Source: Halopenitus persicus
GTDB lineage: Archaea > Halobacteriota > Halobacteria > Halobacteriales > Haloferacaceae
Direction of reading: 5' to 3'
Assembly: GCF_900107205.1 (NCBI RefSeq)
Contig: NZ_FNPC01000004.1
Span: 124,001-188,000 of the forward strand
DNA length: 64,000 nucleotides
Positions 41,277-50,226 of this stretch are shown one piece after another. A program made the translations under genes and the position numbers. Each line of letters begins with the position of its first letter. Within the stretch, counting starts at the first letter, position 1. The notes beneath the pieces are model-generated. The model ran no database searches and was not told where the DNA came from. It saw nothing but the letters and a program-made list of their open reading frames with translations.

Positions 41277-43022
41277 ATGGTCGCGGACTTCAACTGGGCC
41301 ATCGGCGGGGAAGCCGGCGATGGCATCGACTCGACGGGCAAGATCTTCGCCCAGGCGCTGTCTCGCTCGGGTCGGCACGTCTTCACCTCCAAGGACTTCG
41401 CCTCCCGGATCCGGGGCGGATACACCGCGTACAAGGTGCGGACGTCCGTCGACAGGGTGCAAAGCGTCGTCGACCGGCTGGACGTACTGATCGCGCTCAC
41501 CCCGCGAACGATCGAGGAGAACCTCCCGGAGCTCCACGAGGACTCGGTCATCATCTACGACGGCGAGCGGACCACGATGCAGAACGCCGAGATCCCCGAG
41601 GAGATGGTCGGCCTCGACGTCCCGCTGAAACGGCTCGCGGAGGAGGCCGGCGGGGCCATCATGCGCAACGTGGTCGCGCTCGGCGCCGCCTGCGAGGTCA
41701 CCGACTTCCCGATCGAGAACCTCGATTCGGCGCTCGAGAAGCGGTTCAAGGACAAAGGGCAGAAGCTGGTCGAGAACAACCAGGAGGCCGCCCGCGCCGG
41801 CCAGTCGTACGTCGCCGAGGAGTTCGACCACGAGTTCGACTACGAGCTCGAGACGACCGACAACGACTACGTCCTGTTGAACGGCGACGAGGCGATCGGG
41901 ATGGGCGCCATCGCGGCCGGCTGCCGGTTCTACTCCGGCTACCCGATCACGCCCGCGACGGACGTGATGGAGTACCTCACCGGCCGGATCGAACGGTACG
42001 GCGGCCACGTCGTGCAGGCCGAGGACGAGCTCTCGGCGATCAACATGGCGCTCGGCGCCGCCCGCGCCGGTGCCCGGTCGATGACCGCGACCTCCGGGCC
42101 GGGGATCGACCTGATGACGGAGACGTTCGGCCTCGTCGCGACCTCCGAGACCCCGCTGGTCATCTGTAACGTGATGCGGTCGGGCCCCTCCACCGGGATG
42201 CCGACGAAGCAGGAGCAGGGCGACCTGAACGGGATGCTTTACGGCGGCCACGGCGAAGTTCCGCGGTTCGTCCTCGCGCCGACGACGATCGACGAGTGCT
42301 TCTGGAAAACCGTCGAGGCGTTCAATCTGGCCGAGAAGTACCAGACGCCGGTCTATCTCACTGCCGACCTCTCGCTTGCGGTCACCGAACAGACCTACGA
42401 GCCCGACGCGTTCGACATGGACGCCGTCGAGATCGACCGCGGTTTCCTCGTCGACGAGGGGACGATCGGCGACCACCAGACCGACGCCGAGCAGTTCAAG
42501 CCCCACGAGATCACCGACGACGGGATCTCCCCGCGTGCGCTCCCCGGAACGAGCGGCGGCGCCCACATGTCGACGGGGCTCGAACACGACGAGCTCGGCC
42601 GGCGAACCGAGGAGCAGGATATGCGCGTCGAGCAGGTCGACAAGCGCTCCCGGAAGGTCGACACCGCGACCGAACGCGAGGACTGGAGCCCGCGCGAGTT
42701 CGGCGACCCCGAGGCCGACACGCTCGTCGTCTCGTGGGGGTCGAACGAGGGCGCGCTCATCGAGGCCCTCGAGTACCTCGAGGCGGACGGCATCGACGTC
42801 CGCGTGATCTCGGTGCCGTACATCTTCCCCCGGCCCGACCTCACCGAGGACGTGCGGGCGGCCGAGGAGACGATCGTCGTCGAGTGTAACGCGACCGGGC
42901 AGTTCGCGGACCTCGTCGAACACGACGTCCTCGAGCGCGTCGAGCGGATAAACAAGTACACGGGCGTGCGGTTCAAGGCCGACGAGCTCGCACGTGACAT
43001 CAAGCAGACCCTGGAGGCGTAA
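41277..43022 (+). CDS. korA: 2-oxoacid:ferredoxin oxidoreductase, alpha subunit (with fused gamma domain)
   Basis: 581 residues. The N-terminal gamma-type domain has 'FNWAIGGEAGDGIDSTGKIF' and 'SRIRGGYTAYKVRTSV'; the alpha domain has 'CRFYSGYPITPATDVMEYL', 'AEDELSAINMALGAARAGAR', 'TATSGPGIDLMTETFGL' and 'GPSTGMPTKQEQGDLNGMLY'. The size fits KorA (2-oxoglutarate) rather than PorA, but the substrate is inferred. The enzyme decarboxylates 2-oxoacids to acyl-CoA with ferredoxin as acceptor. ATG 41277; an upstream TTG at 41250 is also in frame. Three bases separate it from korB. Confidence 0.95.
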   Translation: MVADFNWAIGGEAGDGIDSTGKIFAQALSRSGRHVFTSKDFASRIRGGYTAYKVRTSVDRVQSVVDRLDVLIALTPRTIEENLPELHEDSVIIYDGERTTMQNAEIPEEMVGLDVPLKRLAEEAGGAIMRNVVALGAACEVTDFPIENLDSALEKRFKDKGQKLVENNQEAARAGQSYVAEEFDHEFDYELETTDNDYVLLNGDEAIGMGAIAAGCRFYSGYPITPATDVMEYLTGRIERYGGHVVQAEDELSAINMALGAARAGARSMTATSGPGIDLMTETFGLVATSETPLVICNVMRSGPSTGMPTKQEQGDLNGMLYGGHGEVPRFVLAPTTIDECFWKTVEAFNLAEKYQTPVYLTADLSLAVTEQTYEPDAFDMDAVEIDRGFLVDEGTIGDHQTDAEQFKPHEITDDGISPRALPGTSGGAHMSTGLEHDELGRRTEEQDMRVEQVDKRSRKVDTATEREDWSPREFGDPEADTLVVSWGSNEGALIEALEYLEADGIDVRVISVPYIFPRPDLTEDVRAAEETIVVECNATGQFADLVEHDVLERVERINKYTGVRFKADELARDIKQTLEA

Positions 43023-43025
43023 CCA

Positions 43026-43889
43026 ATGAGCTCAGACGTTCGATTCACCGACTTCAAATCCGACAAGCAGCCGACCTGGTGTCCGGGATGTGGCGACTTC
43101 GGCACGATGAACGGGATGATGAAGGCCCTCGCGGAGACGGGCAACGACCCCGACAACACCTTCATCGTCGCCGGGATCGGCTGTTCGGGCAAGATCGGGA
43201 CGTATATGCGAAGCTACGCGCTCCACGGCGTTCACGGCCGCGCGCTTCCGGTGGGGACGGGCGTCAAGCTGGCGCGCCCCGACGTCGAGGTGATGGTCGC
43301 CGGCGGCGACGGCGACGGCTACTCCATCGGCGCCGGCCACTTCGTCCACGCCGTCCGCCGGAACGTGGACATGACCTACGTCGTGATGGACAACCGGATC
43401 TACGGGCTGACCAAGGGGCAGGCCTCCCCGACCTCCCGGTCCGACTTCGAGACGTCGACGACCCCCGAGGGGCCGAAACAGCCGCCGGTCAACCCGCACG
43501 CGCTCGCGCTGGCCTCCGGGGCGAGCTTCATCGCCCAGTCGTTCTCCTCGGACGCGCTGCGCCACCAGGAGATCATCCAGGAGGCGATCGAACACGACGG
43601 GTTCGGCTTCGTCAACGTCTACTCGCCGTGCGTCACGTTCAACGACGTCGACACCTACGACTACTTCCGCGACTCGCTGGTCGACCTCCAGGAGACCGAC
43701 CACGACCGCCACGACTACGACGACGCCAAGGAGGTCATCCTCGACGCCGACAAGGAGTACCAGGGCGTCATCTACCAGGACGAGAACTCGGTGCCGTACG
43801 CCGAACAGCACGGGGTCGACGCGGACATGTCCGACATCCCGGACGGCGCGCCCGAGGACGCGACGGACCTCGTCCGCGAGTTCTACTGA
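43026..43889 (+). CDS. korB: 2-oxoacid:ferredoxin oxidoreductase, beta subunit (TPP-binding)
   Basis: 287 residues. The cysteines in 'KQPTWCPGCGDFGTMNGMMK' and 'VAGIGCSGKIGTYM' belong to the [4Fe-4S] site; TPP/Mg binding is in 'GGDGDGYSIGAGHFVHAVR' (GDGD motif with 'NRIYGLTKGQASPTS'). Pairs with KorA, three bases apart. It binds thiamine diphosphate and passes electrons to ferredoxin. The size fits haloarchaeal KorB. Confidence 0.96.
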   Translation: MSSDVRFTDFKSDKQPTWCPGCGDFGTMNGMMKALAETGNDPDNTFIVAGIGCSGKIGTYMRSYALHGVHGRALPVGTGVKLARPDVEVMVAGGDGDGYSIGAGHFVHAVRRNVDMTYVVMDNRIYGLTKGQASPTSRSDFETSTTPEGPKQPPVNPHALALASGASFIAQSFSSDALRHQEIIQEAIEHDGFGFVNVYSPCVTFNDVDTYDYFRDSLVDLQETDHDRHDYDDAKEVILDADKEYQGVIYQDENSVPYAEQHGVDADMSDIPDGAPEDATDLVREFY

Positions 43890-43912
43890 GCCGGCGGCGG
43901 TCCTCGAGCGTC

Positions 43913-43957
43913 CCGTCATCGCTCGTTCCGTCATCGCTCATTTCGTCATCGCTCGTC
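43913..43957. repeat. Three-copy 15-bp tandem repeat after korB
   Basis: 'ccgtcatcgctcgtt', 'ccgtcatcgctcatt' and 'tcgtcatcgctcgtc' lie at 43913, 43928 and 43943, about 24 bases after the korB stop. They are non-coding. Confidence 0.85.
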
Positions 43958-44105
43958 CCGCGTTGTCGGTGCCCGATCGCGCCCGGTTCGAGCGGCGCGT
44001 AACCGAACCGTTACCACCGTTTTCGACCCTTTCGAGGGGACGAAAACCCCGAGACGGCCGGGCCGTATCAACAACACTCATTAGCGACACGCGACACGTT
44101 CGGGT

Positions 44106-45365
44106 ATGAGCGATCGCTTCGACGTGGTCATCGCCGGGGCCGGCCCAGCGGGCGCCCAGTGTGCCCGCGATCTCGCCGCGCGGGACTACGACGTCCTCGT
44201 TCTCGAGACGGAGCCGGAGGCGGAGTTCCCGCGGCAGAGCAACAAATCCACCGCGGGCACGTTCCCGTCGATGATGGCCGCCTTCGGCGTCCCCGACGAC
44301 GTCGTGATGCAGTTCACCGATTCGGTCGTCCTCGAGTCCCCCAACGACTTCTACGTCCAGAACCAGCCGGGTGCGGTCCTCGAGTTCGCGGAGTTCAAAC
44401 GGTGGCTGGTCGCCGACGGGCGCGATCGGGGCGCCGAGTACCGGTTCGACTCGCGGGCGACCGCGCCGATCGAATCGGACGGCTCGGTCGTCGGGCTCCG
44501 ATACGACGGTTCCGAGGAGGTGTTCGCCGACGTCGTCGTCGACGCGACCGGCCCCGCCGCGCCGCTGGCGAAGGCGCTCGACGTCTGTGAGCTGCACCGC
44601 GAGAACCAGGCGATCGGCATCGAGTGGGAGCTGGAGGGGATCGACGTTGACCACCCGGGCTATGCCGACCTCCACGATTCGATGATGCTGCGGCTCGACC
44701 ACGACGTCGCGCCGGGTGGCTACTCGTGGATCTTCCACACCGGCGGCGACACGGCCAAGGTCGGGCTCTGCTACATCCAGAACGACCGCCACCGCGAACA
44801 CGCCGATGAGGACCTCACGATCGACGGCTATCTCGAACGCTGGCTCGAGTCGGACCCGCGGTTCGCCGATGCCGAGAAGATCGACGGCAAGGTCCATCGC
44901 GGGTCCGCACACATCCAGCTGCCGACCGGGATGAGCACGGACGGCTTCGTCGCCATCGGCGACACGGTCCCCTCGATCGACCCCCTCTGGGGGGAGGGGA
45001 TCCACAAGGGGATGAAGTCCGCTCGCGCGGCGGCCGCGGCGATCGACCGCTGTCTGAGTCCGGCGGAGCCGGACACCTCCGCCGAACAGCTGTCGACCTA
45101 CGACGACCTCTGGCACCGGGAGGTGGCGCCGAAGGCCCGACAGCGCCTGCTGATGACCGAGCTCCTCTATCTCGCCTCCAACGACCGGTACGACCGGCTG
45201 ATGCGTGACCTTCAGTCGACCGAGGAGGACACCCTGGCGCGGATCAACGGCGGCGACCTGACCGCCTTCCCGAAGTTGCTCCACCTCGACGACCTCTCGC
45301 TGCTTGCCGCCTTCGGCAAGGAGCGGTTCCTCGAGGGATCGGTCCGCTGGACCGGCGGCGCCTGA
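44106..45365 (+). CDS. Geranylgeranyl reductase family flavoprotein
   Basis: 419 residues. FAD-binding 'FDVVIAGAGPAGAQCARDLA' at the start, 'DVVVDATGPAAPLAKAL', then 'GFVAIGDTVPSIDPLWGEGI' with 'HKGMKSARAAAAAID'. The family includes digeranylgeranylglycerophospholipid reductase, which saturates archaeal lipid chains, and geranylgeranyl-PP reductases. The exact substrate cannot be told. The conserved 'RQSNKSTAGTFPSMMA' replaces the usual CG motif region. ATG 44106. It lies alone between korB and an aldo/keto reductase gene. Confidence 0.88.
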   Translation: MSDRFDVVIAGAGPAGAQCARDLAARDYDVLVLETEPEAEFPRQSNKSTAGTFPSMMAAFGVPDDVVMQFTDSVVLESPNDFYVQNQPGAVLEFAEFKRWLVADGRDRGAEYRFDSRATAPIESDGSVVGLRYDGSEEVFADVVVDATGPAAPLAKALDVCELHRENQAIGIEWELEGIDVDHPGYADLHDSMMLRLDHDVAPGGYSWIFHTGGDTAKVGLCYIQNDRHREHADEDLTIDGYLERWLESDPRFADAEKIDGKVHRGSAHIQLPTGMSTDGFVAIGDTVPSIDPLWGEGIHKGMKSARAAAAAIDRCLSPAEPDTSAEQLSTYDDLWHREVAPKARQRLLMTELLYLASNDRYDRLMRDLQSTEEDTLARINGGDLTAFPKLLHLDDLSLLAAFGKERFLEGSVRWTGGA

Positions 45366-45395
45366 TCGGCCGGGTACTCGGCCGCGCGACGACCG

Positions 45396-45452
45396 CGTTC
45401 CGCCCCGCAACTGCGCTCCGCCCCGCAACCACCTTTCGCCCCGCAACCTCTT
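45396..45452. repeat. Three imperfect copies of 'ccgccccgcaac'
   Basis: The core recurs at roughly 18-19 base intervals in the short spacer between the flavoprotein and aldo/keto reductase genes. It begins about 30 bases after the flavoprotein stop and ends about 30 bases before the next ATG. Confidence 0.6.
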
Positions 45453-45478
45453 TCTCGAACGCGTCCGTCGGACCGAGT

Positions 45479-46321
45479 ATGACGAACGTGACGCGACACG
45501 GCGACGGAGCGGACGCGGTTCCGACCCGCGACGGAATGGCGATGCTCGGCTACGGAACCTGGAAGTTGGCCGACCGGGAGACCTGCATCGACGCGATCAC
45601 GACCGCGATCGAGACCGGCTACCGACATCTCGACACGGCGCGGATGTACGACAACGAGACCTACGTCGGGGAGGCGATCGCGGACGCCGACGTCGACCGC
45701 GAGGAGGTGTTCCTCGCGACCAAGATCTGGCCGGACGACCTCGGCTACGAGGACGCGATCGAGGCTGCCTACGACAGCCTCGAGAACCTGGACACCGACT
45801 ACCTCGATCTCCTGTACATCCACTGGCCGGCGAAGGCGTATGACCCGGCCACGACGCTTGAGGCCTTCGACCGGCTCGTCGAGGAGGGCGTCACCGAGCG
45901 GATCGGCGTCTCCAACTTCACCCCGGAGCTGCTCGCGGACGCGTGCGACCGAACGACCGCGCCGATCTTCGCGAACCAGTTCGAGTGTCATCCCCTGCTC
46001 CCCCGGCGGCGCTGGCGTGAGGCGTGTGCCGACCACGACGTCCATCCGGTGGCGTACGCCCCGATCGCGCGCCAGGAGGTCTTCGAGGAGTCGACGATCG
46101 TCGAGATCGCGGCGGCGCACGACGCCAGCCCGGCGCAGGTCTCGCTCGCCTGGCTCCGCCAGCGCGACGTGACGGCCATCCCGAAGGCCGCGAGCGCGGA
46201 CCACATCCGCGAGAACTGGGCGTCGCTGTCGCTCGACCTTACCGACGCGGAGCTGGCGGCGATCGACGGGATCGAGACGCGGTCCCGGAAGGTCGACCCG
46301 TCCTTTGCTCCCTGGAACTGA
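45479..46321 (+). CDS. Aldo/keto reductase (AKR)
   Basis: 280 residues, single-domain TIM barrel. 'HLDTARMYDNETYVGEAIA' holds the catalytic Asp and Tyr, 'VFLATKIWPDDLGY' the Lys, and 'YIHWPAKAYDP' the His. 'AIPKAASADHIRENW' is the cofactor (NADPH) end. The compact size resembles bacterial 2,5-didehydrogluconate reductase-type AKRs, but the substrate is unknown. ATG 45479. Confidence 0.9.
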   Translation: MTNVTRHGDGADAVPTRDGMAMLGYGTWKLADRETCIDAITTAIETGYRHLDTARMYDNETYVGEAIADADVDREEVFLATKIWPDDLGYEDAIEAAYDSLENLDTDYLDLLYIHWPAKAYDPATTLEAFDRLVEEGVTERIGVSNFTPELLADACDRTTAPIFANQFECHPLLPRRRWREACADHDVHPVAYAPIARQEVFEESTIVEIAAAHDASPAQVSLAWLRQRDVTAIPKAASADHIRENWASLSLDLTDAELAAIDGIETRSRKVDPSFAPWN

Positions 46322-46422
46322 CCGCGATCGGCGGTCCGCAACCGGTCGATGACGTTCGCTTGCCGGCCGGCGACCGTCCCGAGGCACAAAGTTCACGTTA
46401 CCCCACGCGTGAGTTGACGCCG

Positions 46423-47160
46423 ATGGAACGACGGTCACCGGGGTTGATCGGCGCGGTCCGCATCGACGTCACCCGGCTACACGACACGTGGATGGAGGTG
46501 GCCTTCCCGCGCCAGCTCGACGCCAGCAGCGTGCTCGGGAAGTGGCAGCCGGAGACGACGCCCCAGCGGATCGCCTACAAGCTGTGGGCGGCGATCGGGA
46601 TCCCGCTGGTCCTGTTCGGCTACCCGCTGTTGCTCGTCGGCTTCGCGACCCGGTATTACGCCACCCGCCTCGACTCGGCGGTGACGCGAATCGGCGTTCT
46701 CGGCGTTCTCCTCGTCGCGACGCTCGTCTGGGGCACGCTGACGGTGATCACGCGCGTCCAACTCTCGACGGAGGCCTTCCTCGCCGTGGGCGCGGCCAGC
46801 GTGGTCGCGATCGCCTCCGCCGGGCTGGCCGCGCTCTTCTCGAAGGTCGGCGGCCGGGCCACGAGCGTCCTCCTCGCGTATCCGTTCGCGATGACGGCGC
46901 TGTTCCTCCCGCCGGTGGTGGCCGCCCTCTTCACCCCCTCGCTCGGCGAGGTGATCTTCCCGAACAGCACCGAGCTCGCCGTCTGGATCCTCGACACGCT
47001 GTTGGCCGTCGGCGGGATCAACGACTGGCTGCGCGCCAACTTCACCCTTGAGGGAACGGGCTACGTCCTGATGTGGTTCGGGCTCGCGATCCCGACCGGC
47101 TGGCTGCTCGGCCTGCTCGTCGCCCTGGCGGACGTGATCCGGCCGAAACAGGACGACTAA
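46423..47160 (+). CDS. Haloarchaeal integral membrane protein
   Basis: 245 residues. About five hydrophobic segments: near 50-75 ('GIPLVLFGYPLLLVGFATRY'), 80-105, 118-135, 140-170 ('LLAYPFAMTALFLPPVVAAL'), 210-238 ('LMWFGLAIPTGWLLGLLVAL'). The N-terminus 'VRIDVTRLHDTWMEVAFPRQ' is amphipathic, and the conserved 'VLGKWQPETTPQRIAYKLW' precedes the membrane part. No known domain is recognised. ATG 46423. The 3' end overlaps the convergent gene by four bases. Confidence 0.75.
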   Translation: MERRSPGLIGAVRIDVTRLHDTWMEVAFPRQLDASSVLGKWQPETTPQRIAYKLWAAIGIPLVLFGYPLLLVGFATRYYATRLDSAVTRIGVLGVLLVATLVWGTLTVITRVQLSTEAFLAVGAASVVAIASAGLAALFSKVGGRATSVLLAYPFAMTALFLPPVVAALFTPSLGEVIFPNSTELAVWILDTLLAVGGINDWLRANFTLEGTGYVLMWFGLAIPTGWLLGLLVALADVIRPKQDD

Positions 47161-47741
47161 CCTCTTCCCGAATCCTCGTCATCGTCCCCGTCCGCGTACC
47201 GGTCGCGGGCGGACGTGAACGATAGTTCCGCCTGCTCGGCGCTGCGTCGACGCTCCCGTTCGGCGATCGCGTCGGGATCGTGGCTCGCGTCGTCGTCGAT
47301 CCGGGCGATCGACCGATGAACCTTGGCGTGACACCACCGGCAGAGCGCGACCGTGATCTCGTGGGGTCCCGACGCCGCGCCATCCGTATCCGGTTCGCCG
47401 GCGCTCCCCCTTTCGGTTCCGCGCGTGGCGTACTGCAGGTGGTGTTCCTCGATCAGGGGGCGAGTCGACTCGTGGGCCAGCCGGAGCGACTCGAGTCCGC
47501 ATCGACGACAGGCACGGCCGTCGGTCGTCGACCGGTACCGGGGACACGCCGACCAGTTCCCCTCCGCGCCGACGTGGCAGGCGTATCCGTCGCGCCGTCG
47601 CTCCGCGGCGAACGCCGGATCCTCGCCCGCGTGCTCGAGCGCATACCGACACCGTCCGTCGTCGGTCAGGTGATCGCAGATCCCCGCGACGTCGTAGGGG
47701 TCGTCGACGCCCACGGGCGTTCCGTCCGGGGTCCGCTCCAT
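47157..47741 (-). CDS. Haloarchaeal HNH-like zinc protein (DUF7097-like)
   Basis: 194 residues. Cysteine/histidine pairs: 'GICDHLTDDGRCRYALEH', 'ACHVGAEGNWSACPRY', 'RACRRCGLESLRL', 'IEEHHLQYATRG', 'EITVALCRWCHAKVHRSIAR'. The EHH...CxxCHAKVH arrangement resembles an HNH nuclease fold with structural zinc. It is a recurring haloarchaeal family (I recall DUF7097), with an expected nuclease or metal-binding role that is not proven. ATG 47741. Confidence 0.78.
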   Translation of the reverse strand: MERTPDGTPVGVDDPYDVAGICDHLTDDGRCRYALEHAGEDPAFAAERRRDGYACHVGAEGNWSACPRYRSTTDGRACRRCGLESLRLAHESTRPLIEEHHLQYATRGTERGSAGEPDTDGAASGPHEITVALCRWCHAKVHRSIARIDDDASHDPDAIAERERRRSAEQAELSFTSARDRYADGDDDEDSGRG

Positions 47742-47806
47742 AATCTCGCTGGAAGCTAGCGATGCAAAAACGCACCGCCGACGGCGACCGGGACGTCGAC
47801 GGCCGG

Positions 47807-47941
47807 TTAGCGCCGCACGACCGACACCGTGACCGCGTACAGCGCGCCGCAGTCACAGCGGACCCTGACGCTCGGTTCAGCCTCGTCGCCGGCGTATTCG
47901 ATGGTCGATCCACACGTCGTACACTCGAGTCCGATCTCCAT
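47807..47941 (-). CDS. 44-residue zinc-finger protein
   Basis: A small frame on the minus strand: 'MEIGLECTTCGSTIEYAGDE' then 'VRVRCDCGALYAVTVSVVRR' and a TAA (47807-47809). C7, C10, C29 and C31 form CxxC...CxC, a likely zinc knuckle. The coding bias is GC-rich and it ends in basic residues. It is just upstream of the HNH-like gene on the same strand (65 bases). Families of such tiny proteins are common in haloarchaea; function unknown. Confidence 0.7.
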   Translation of the reverse strand: MEIGLECTTCGSTIEYAGDEAEPSVRVRCDCGALYAVTVSVVRR

Positions 47942-48239
47942 TGGGACATCCCACACACGCGGTATCCATCCCACCGGGAACGTCGACGGACCGATCGAGC
48001 TGCGAGCCGAGCCGTGTCAACGCGCCACATCTTTATCGTCGCGTCGATAATCCTCGACCGCTCCCACCGTGGGGGCCGTTCGAGAGGGAGCGCTGAAGCT
48101 TGGTGGGCTCCGTTCCCTCTCGCGCACCCGTCGTGCGCACGACCGAATTCTTCGCACAGCATTAAGAAGCTACGGGCCGCAGTATCGATACGGATATTCG
48201 GCTCCCCGACGCGGGCGGGAGATCGGTCCGGCCACATCG
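47942..48239. other. 298-base leader region of crtY with two strong hairpins
   Basis: Hairpin 1: CGAGAGGGA (48081-48089) with TCCCTCTCG (48114-48122). Hairpin 2: GCGCAC (48122-48127) with GTGCGC (48133-48138), sharing only one base. A TATA-like 'atctttatc' near 48028-48036 would put both hairpins in a transcript leader; a second A/T element 'cattaagaa' near 48170 would give a shorter leader. No gene is visible. Confidence 0.5.
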
Positions 48240-49022
48240 ATGATCCCCCCGACGACGTACTTCGACGTTCACGTGACGTTTCTTTTGCCCCCGATCCTCG
48301 GCTTGGGTCTGCTCGCGTGGCGCCGGAACCGGCTCGACCGACGGTTCCTCGGCGGGCTCGCGGTCCTGATCGCTCTGGCGGTCGGCTACACGACGCCCTG
48401 GGACGCACGCCTGATCGCGATCGGCGTGTGGCGGTACGGAGAGGGAGCCGTGGCTCGGCGGCTGCTCGGCGTCCCGCTCGGCGAGTACGTGTTCTTCGTG
48501 CTTCAGCCGGCGTTGACGCTGCTGTGGGTGCGGTGGATCACGCGGGACGGGGACGATTCTCCCCGTGTTGCGTCGCGACAGTCTCCGGGCAATCGTCTCG
48601 CGGGGCTCCTCGCCGGCGCGGCGATCGCGGTCGTCGGGGGCTGGCTGGTGATCGCCGGCCCCGAAACGCGACTCTACCTCGGCGCGATCCTGCTGTGGGC
48701 GGGGCCGGTACTCGCGATCCAGTGGGCGTACGACTGGCCGAGCCTCCGCCGTCGCGGTCGAACGATCGCGGTCGGCGTCCTCGTGCCGACCGGCTACCTC
48801 TGCCTGGTCGACCGGATCGCGATCGACGCCGGGATCTGGACGATCGCCCCGGCGTACACGACCGGCCTCACGATCGGCGGACTGCCGGTCGAGGAGGGGC
48901 TGTTCTTCCTCGTGACGAACTGCTTTCTCGCGCAGGGATACCTGTTGTACGACGAGCTGATCGAGCGACGAACGGCCGACGCCGCCGGTCGAACGGCGGG
49001 CGCGCCGGGAACGGAGGCGTAA
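48240..49022 (+). CDS. crtY: Lycopene cyclase (CrtYcd type membrane protein)
   Basis: 260 residues. Converts lycopene to beta-carotene, the precursor of retinal. It has a tandem of lycopene-cyclase domains: conserved 'YTTPWDARLIAIGVWRYGEG' and 'LGVPLGEYVFFVLQPALTLL' in the first, 'DAGIWTIAPAYTTGLTIGGL' and 'PVEEGLFFLVTNCFLAQGYL' in the second. About six or seven hydrophobic helices. ATG 48240 ('MIPPTTYFDVHVTFLLPPIL'). It precedes brp by four bases, so the two act in sequence in retinal synthesis. Confidence 0.92.
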   Translation: MIPPTTYFDVHVTFLLPPILGLGLLAWRRNRLDRRFLGGLAVLIALAVGYTTPWDARLIAIGVWRYGEGAVARRLLGVPLGEYVFFVLQPALTLLWVRWITRDGDDSPRVASRQSPGNRLAGLLAGAAIAVVGGWLVIAGPETRLYLGAILLWAGPVLAIQWAYDWPSLRRRGRTIAVGVLVPTGYLCLVDRIAIDAGIWTIAPAYTTGLTIGGLPVEEGLFFLVTNCFLAQGYLLYDELIERRTADAAGRTAGAPGTEA

Positions 49023-49026
49023 TCCC

Positions 49027-50226
49027 GTGGCCGTGGACTCGGCGTCGGTCGCCACCGACGGCGAAGCTGTACCCACGTCCCCCACGGCCCGTACCCTCGC
49101 ATACCTCGCCGTGGTCCCCGGCTGGATCGCGGCGGGCGTCCTCACGATCGCGTTCTCGTTGGGGGTGACCGTTCCGCCCCGCTACCGGTGGATCCCGCTT
49201 GCGGTGAGCGTTCTCGTGATCGGGTTCCCCCACGGGGCCGTCGACCATCTGTTGGTCGCGCGGGTACGGACTGGAACGGGGCGCACTCGAGCCCTGACGC
49301 GCGTCGGCATCGGTTACGCCGTCCTCGGTGGCGGCTACGCGCTCGCGTGGTTCCTCGTTCCCCGCGTGGCGGTCGTGGCGTTCCTCCTTCTGACCGTCGT
49401 GCACTGGGGCACCGGCGATCTGTATCCCCTGATCGGGATCGTCGGCGTCGACCACCTCGGATCGTCGACCGCCCGCATCGCGACGGCAGCGGTCCGGGGA
49501 GCGGTCCCGATCCTCGTGCCGCTCGTCGCCTTTCCGGACCGGTTTCTGGCGGTCGTCTCGCTGCTTCTCGACCCGTTCCTCGAAACGTCGCCCGCGTGGC
49601 TCGACGCGCTCGTCGGGGTCCGGGCGCGTGCCGCGATCGCCGTGGCGGTGGGCGTGGTCATCCTCGTGACGCTCGCGTGCGGCGCGCGCAGCGCGGTGGC
49701 GGCCGATTCGGCATCCCGGAGTGATACTGTGACGACCGACACGACGACCGATGCGGCACCCCCTAACGGGACGACGGCGACGGGAACCGACGCCGGATCG
49801 CCGCGTCCCTCGGATGCCATCGTCCGACCCCGGACCGCGGTCGGCGGCTGGCTGCTCGACGCGAGCGAGACGCTGCTTTTATGTGCGTTCTTCCTGGCCG
49901 TCCCGCCGGTGTTGGCCGTCGGGACGTACTTCTGTCTCTGGCACTCGCTGCGTCACGTGGGGCGACTGCTCGCGCTCGACGAGCGCTCGAGCGCCGACCT
50001 CGCCGCCGGCCGGATCGGGCGGCCGCTGTGGCGGTTCGCTCGCGACGCTGCCCCGCTCACCGCCGGCGGCTTGCTCGTCGTTGTCGGACTGTTCCTCGCC
50101 GTTCCACGCCGCCCCGGAACGCCGGTCGAGTCGATCGCGGTGTATCTCGTCGCGATCGCCGTCCTGACGCTGCCCCACACGGCGATCGTGGCGTGGGCGG
50201 ATCGGCAGCAGGGATTCGGTTGGTGA
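49027..50226 (+). CDS. brp: Beta-carotene 15,15'-dioxygenase (Brp/Blh family)
   Basis: Cleaves beta-carotene into retinal for rhodopsins. 399 residues from GTG; membrane protein. Iron-ligand-type histidines in 'VIGFPHGAVDHLLVAR', 'LTVVHWGTGDLYP', 'FCLWHSLRHVGRLL' and 'LPHTAIVAWADRQQ'. A low-complexity insertion ('TTDTTTDAAPPNGTTATGTD') separates two helical halves. It lies four bases after crtY. No opsin gene is in the window. The last codons (GFGW, stop) lie in a 25-bp tandem repeat. Confidence 0.93.
   Translation: MAVDSASVATDGEAVPTSPTARTLAYLAVVPGWIAAGVLTIAFSLGVTVPPRYRWIPLAVSVLVIGFPHGAVDHLLVARVRTGTGRTRALTRVGIGYAVLGGGYALAWFLVPRVAVVAFLLLTVVHWGTGDLYPLIGIVGVDHLGSSTARIATAAVRGAVPILVPLVAFPDRFLAVVSLLLDPFLETSPAWLDALVGVRARAAIAVAVGVVILVTLACGARSAVAADSASRSDTVTTDTTTDAAPPNGTTATGTDAGSPRPSDAIVRPRTAVGGWLLDASETLLLCAFFLAVPPVLAVGTYFCLWHSLRHVGRLLALDERSSADLAAGRIGRPLWRFARDAAPLTAGGLLVVVGLFLAVPRRPGTPVESIAVYLVAIAVLTLPHTAIVAWADRQQGFGW

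Noticed and set aside
47762-49168. A 468-codon plus-strand frame across crtY and upstream
   Set aside because: Out of frame with crtY, Arg/Pro-rich shadow composition; crtY motifs are in another frame.
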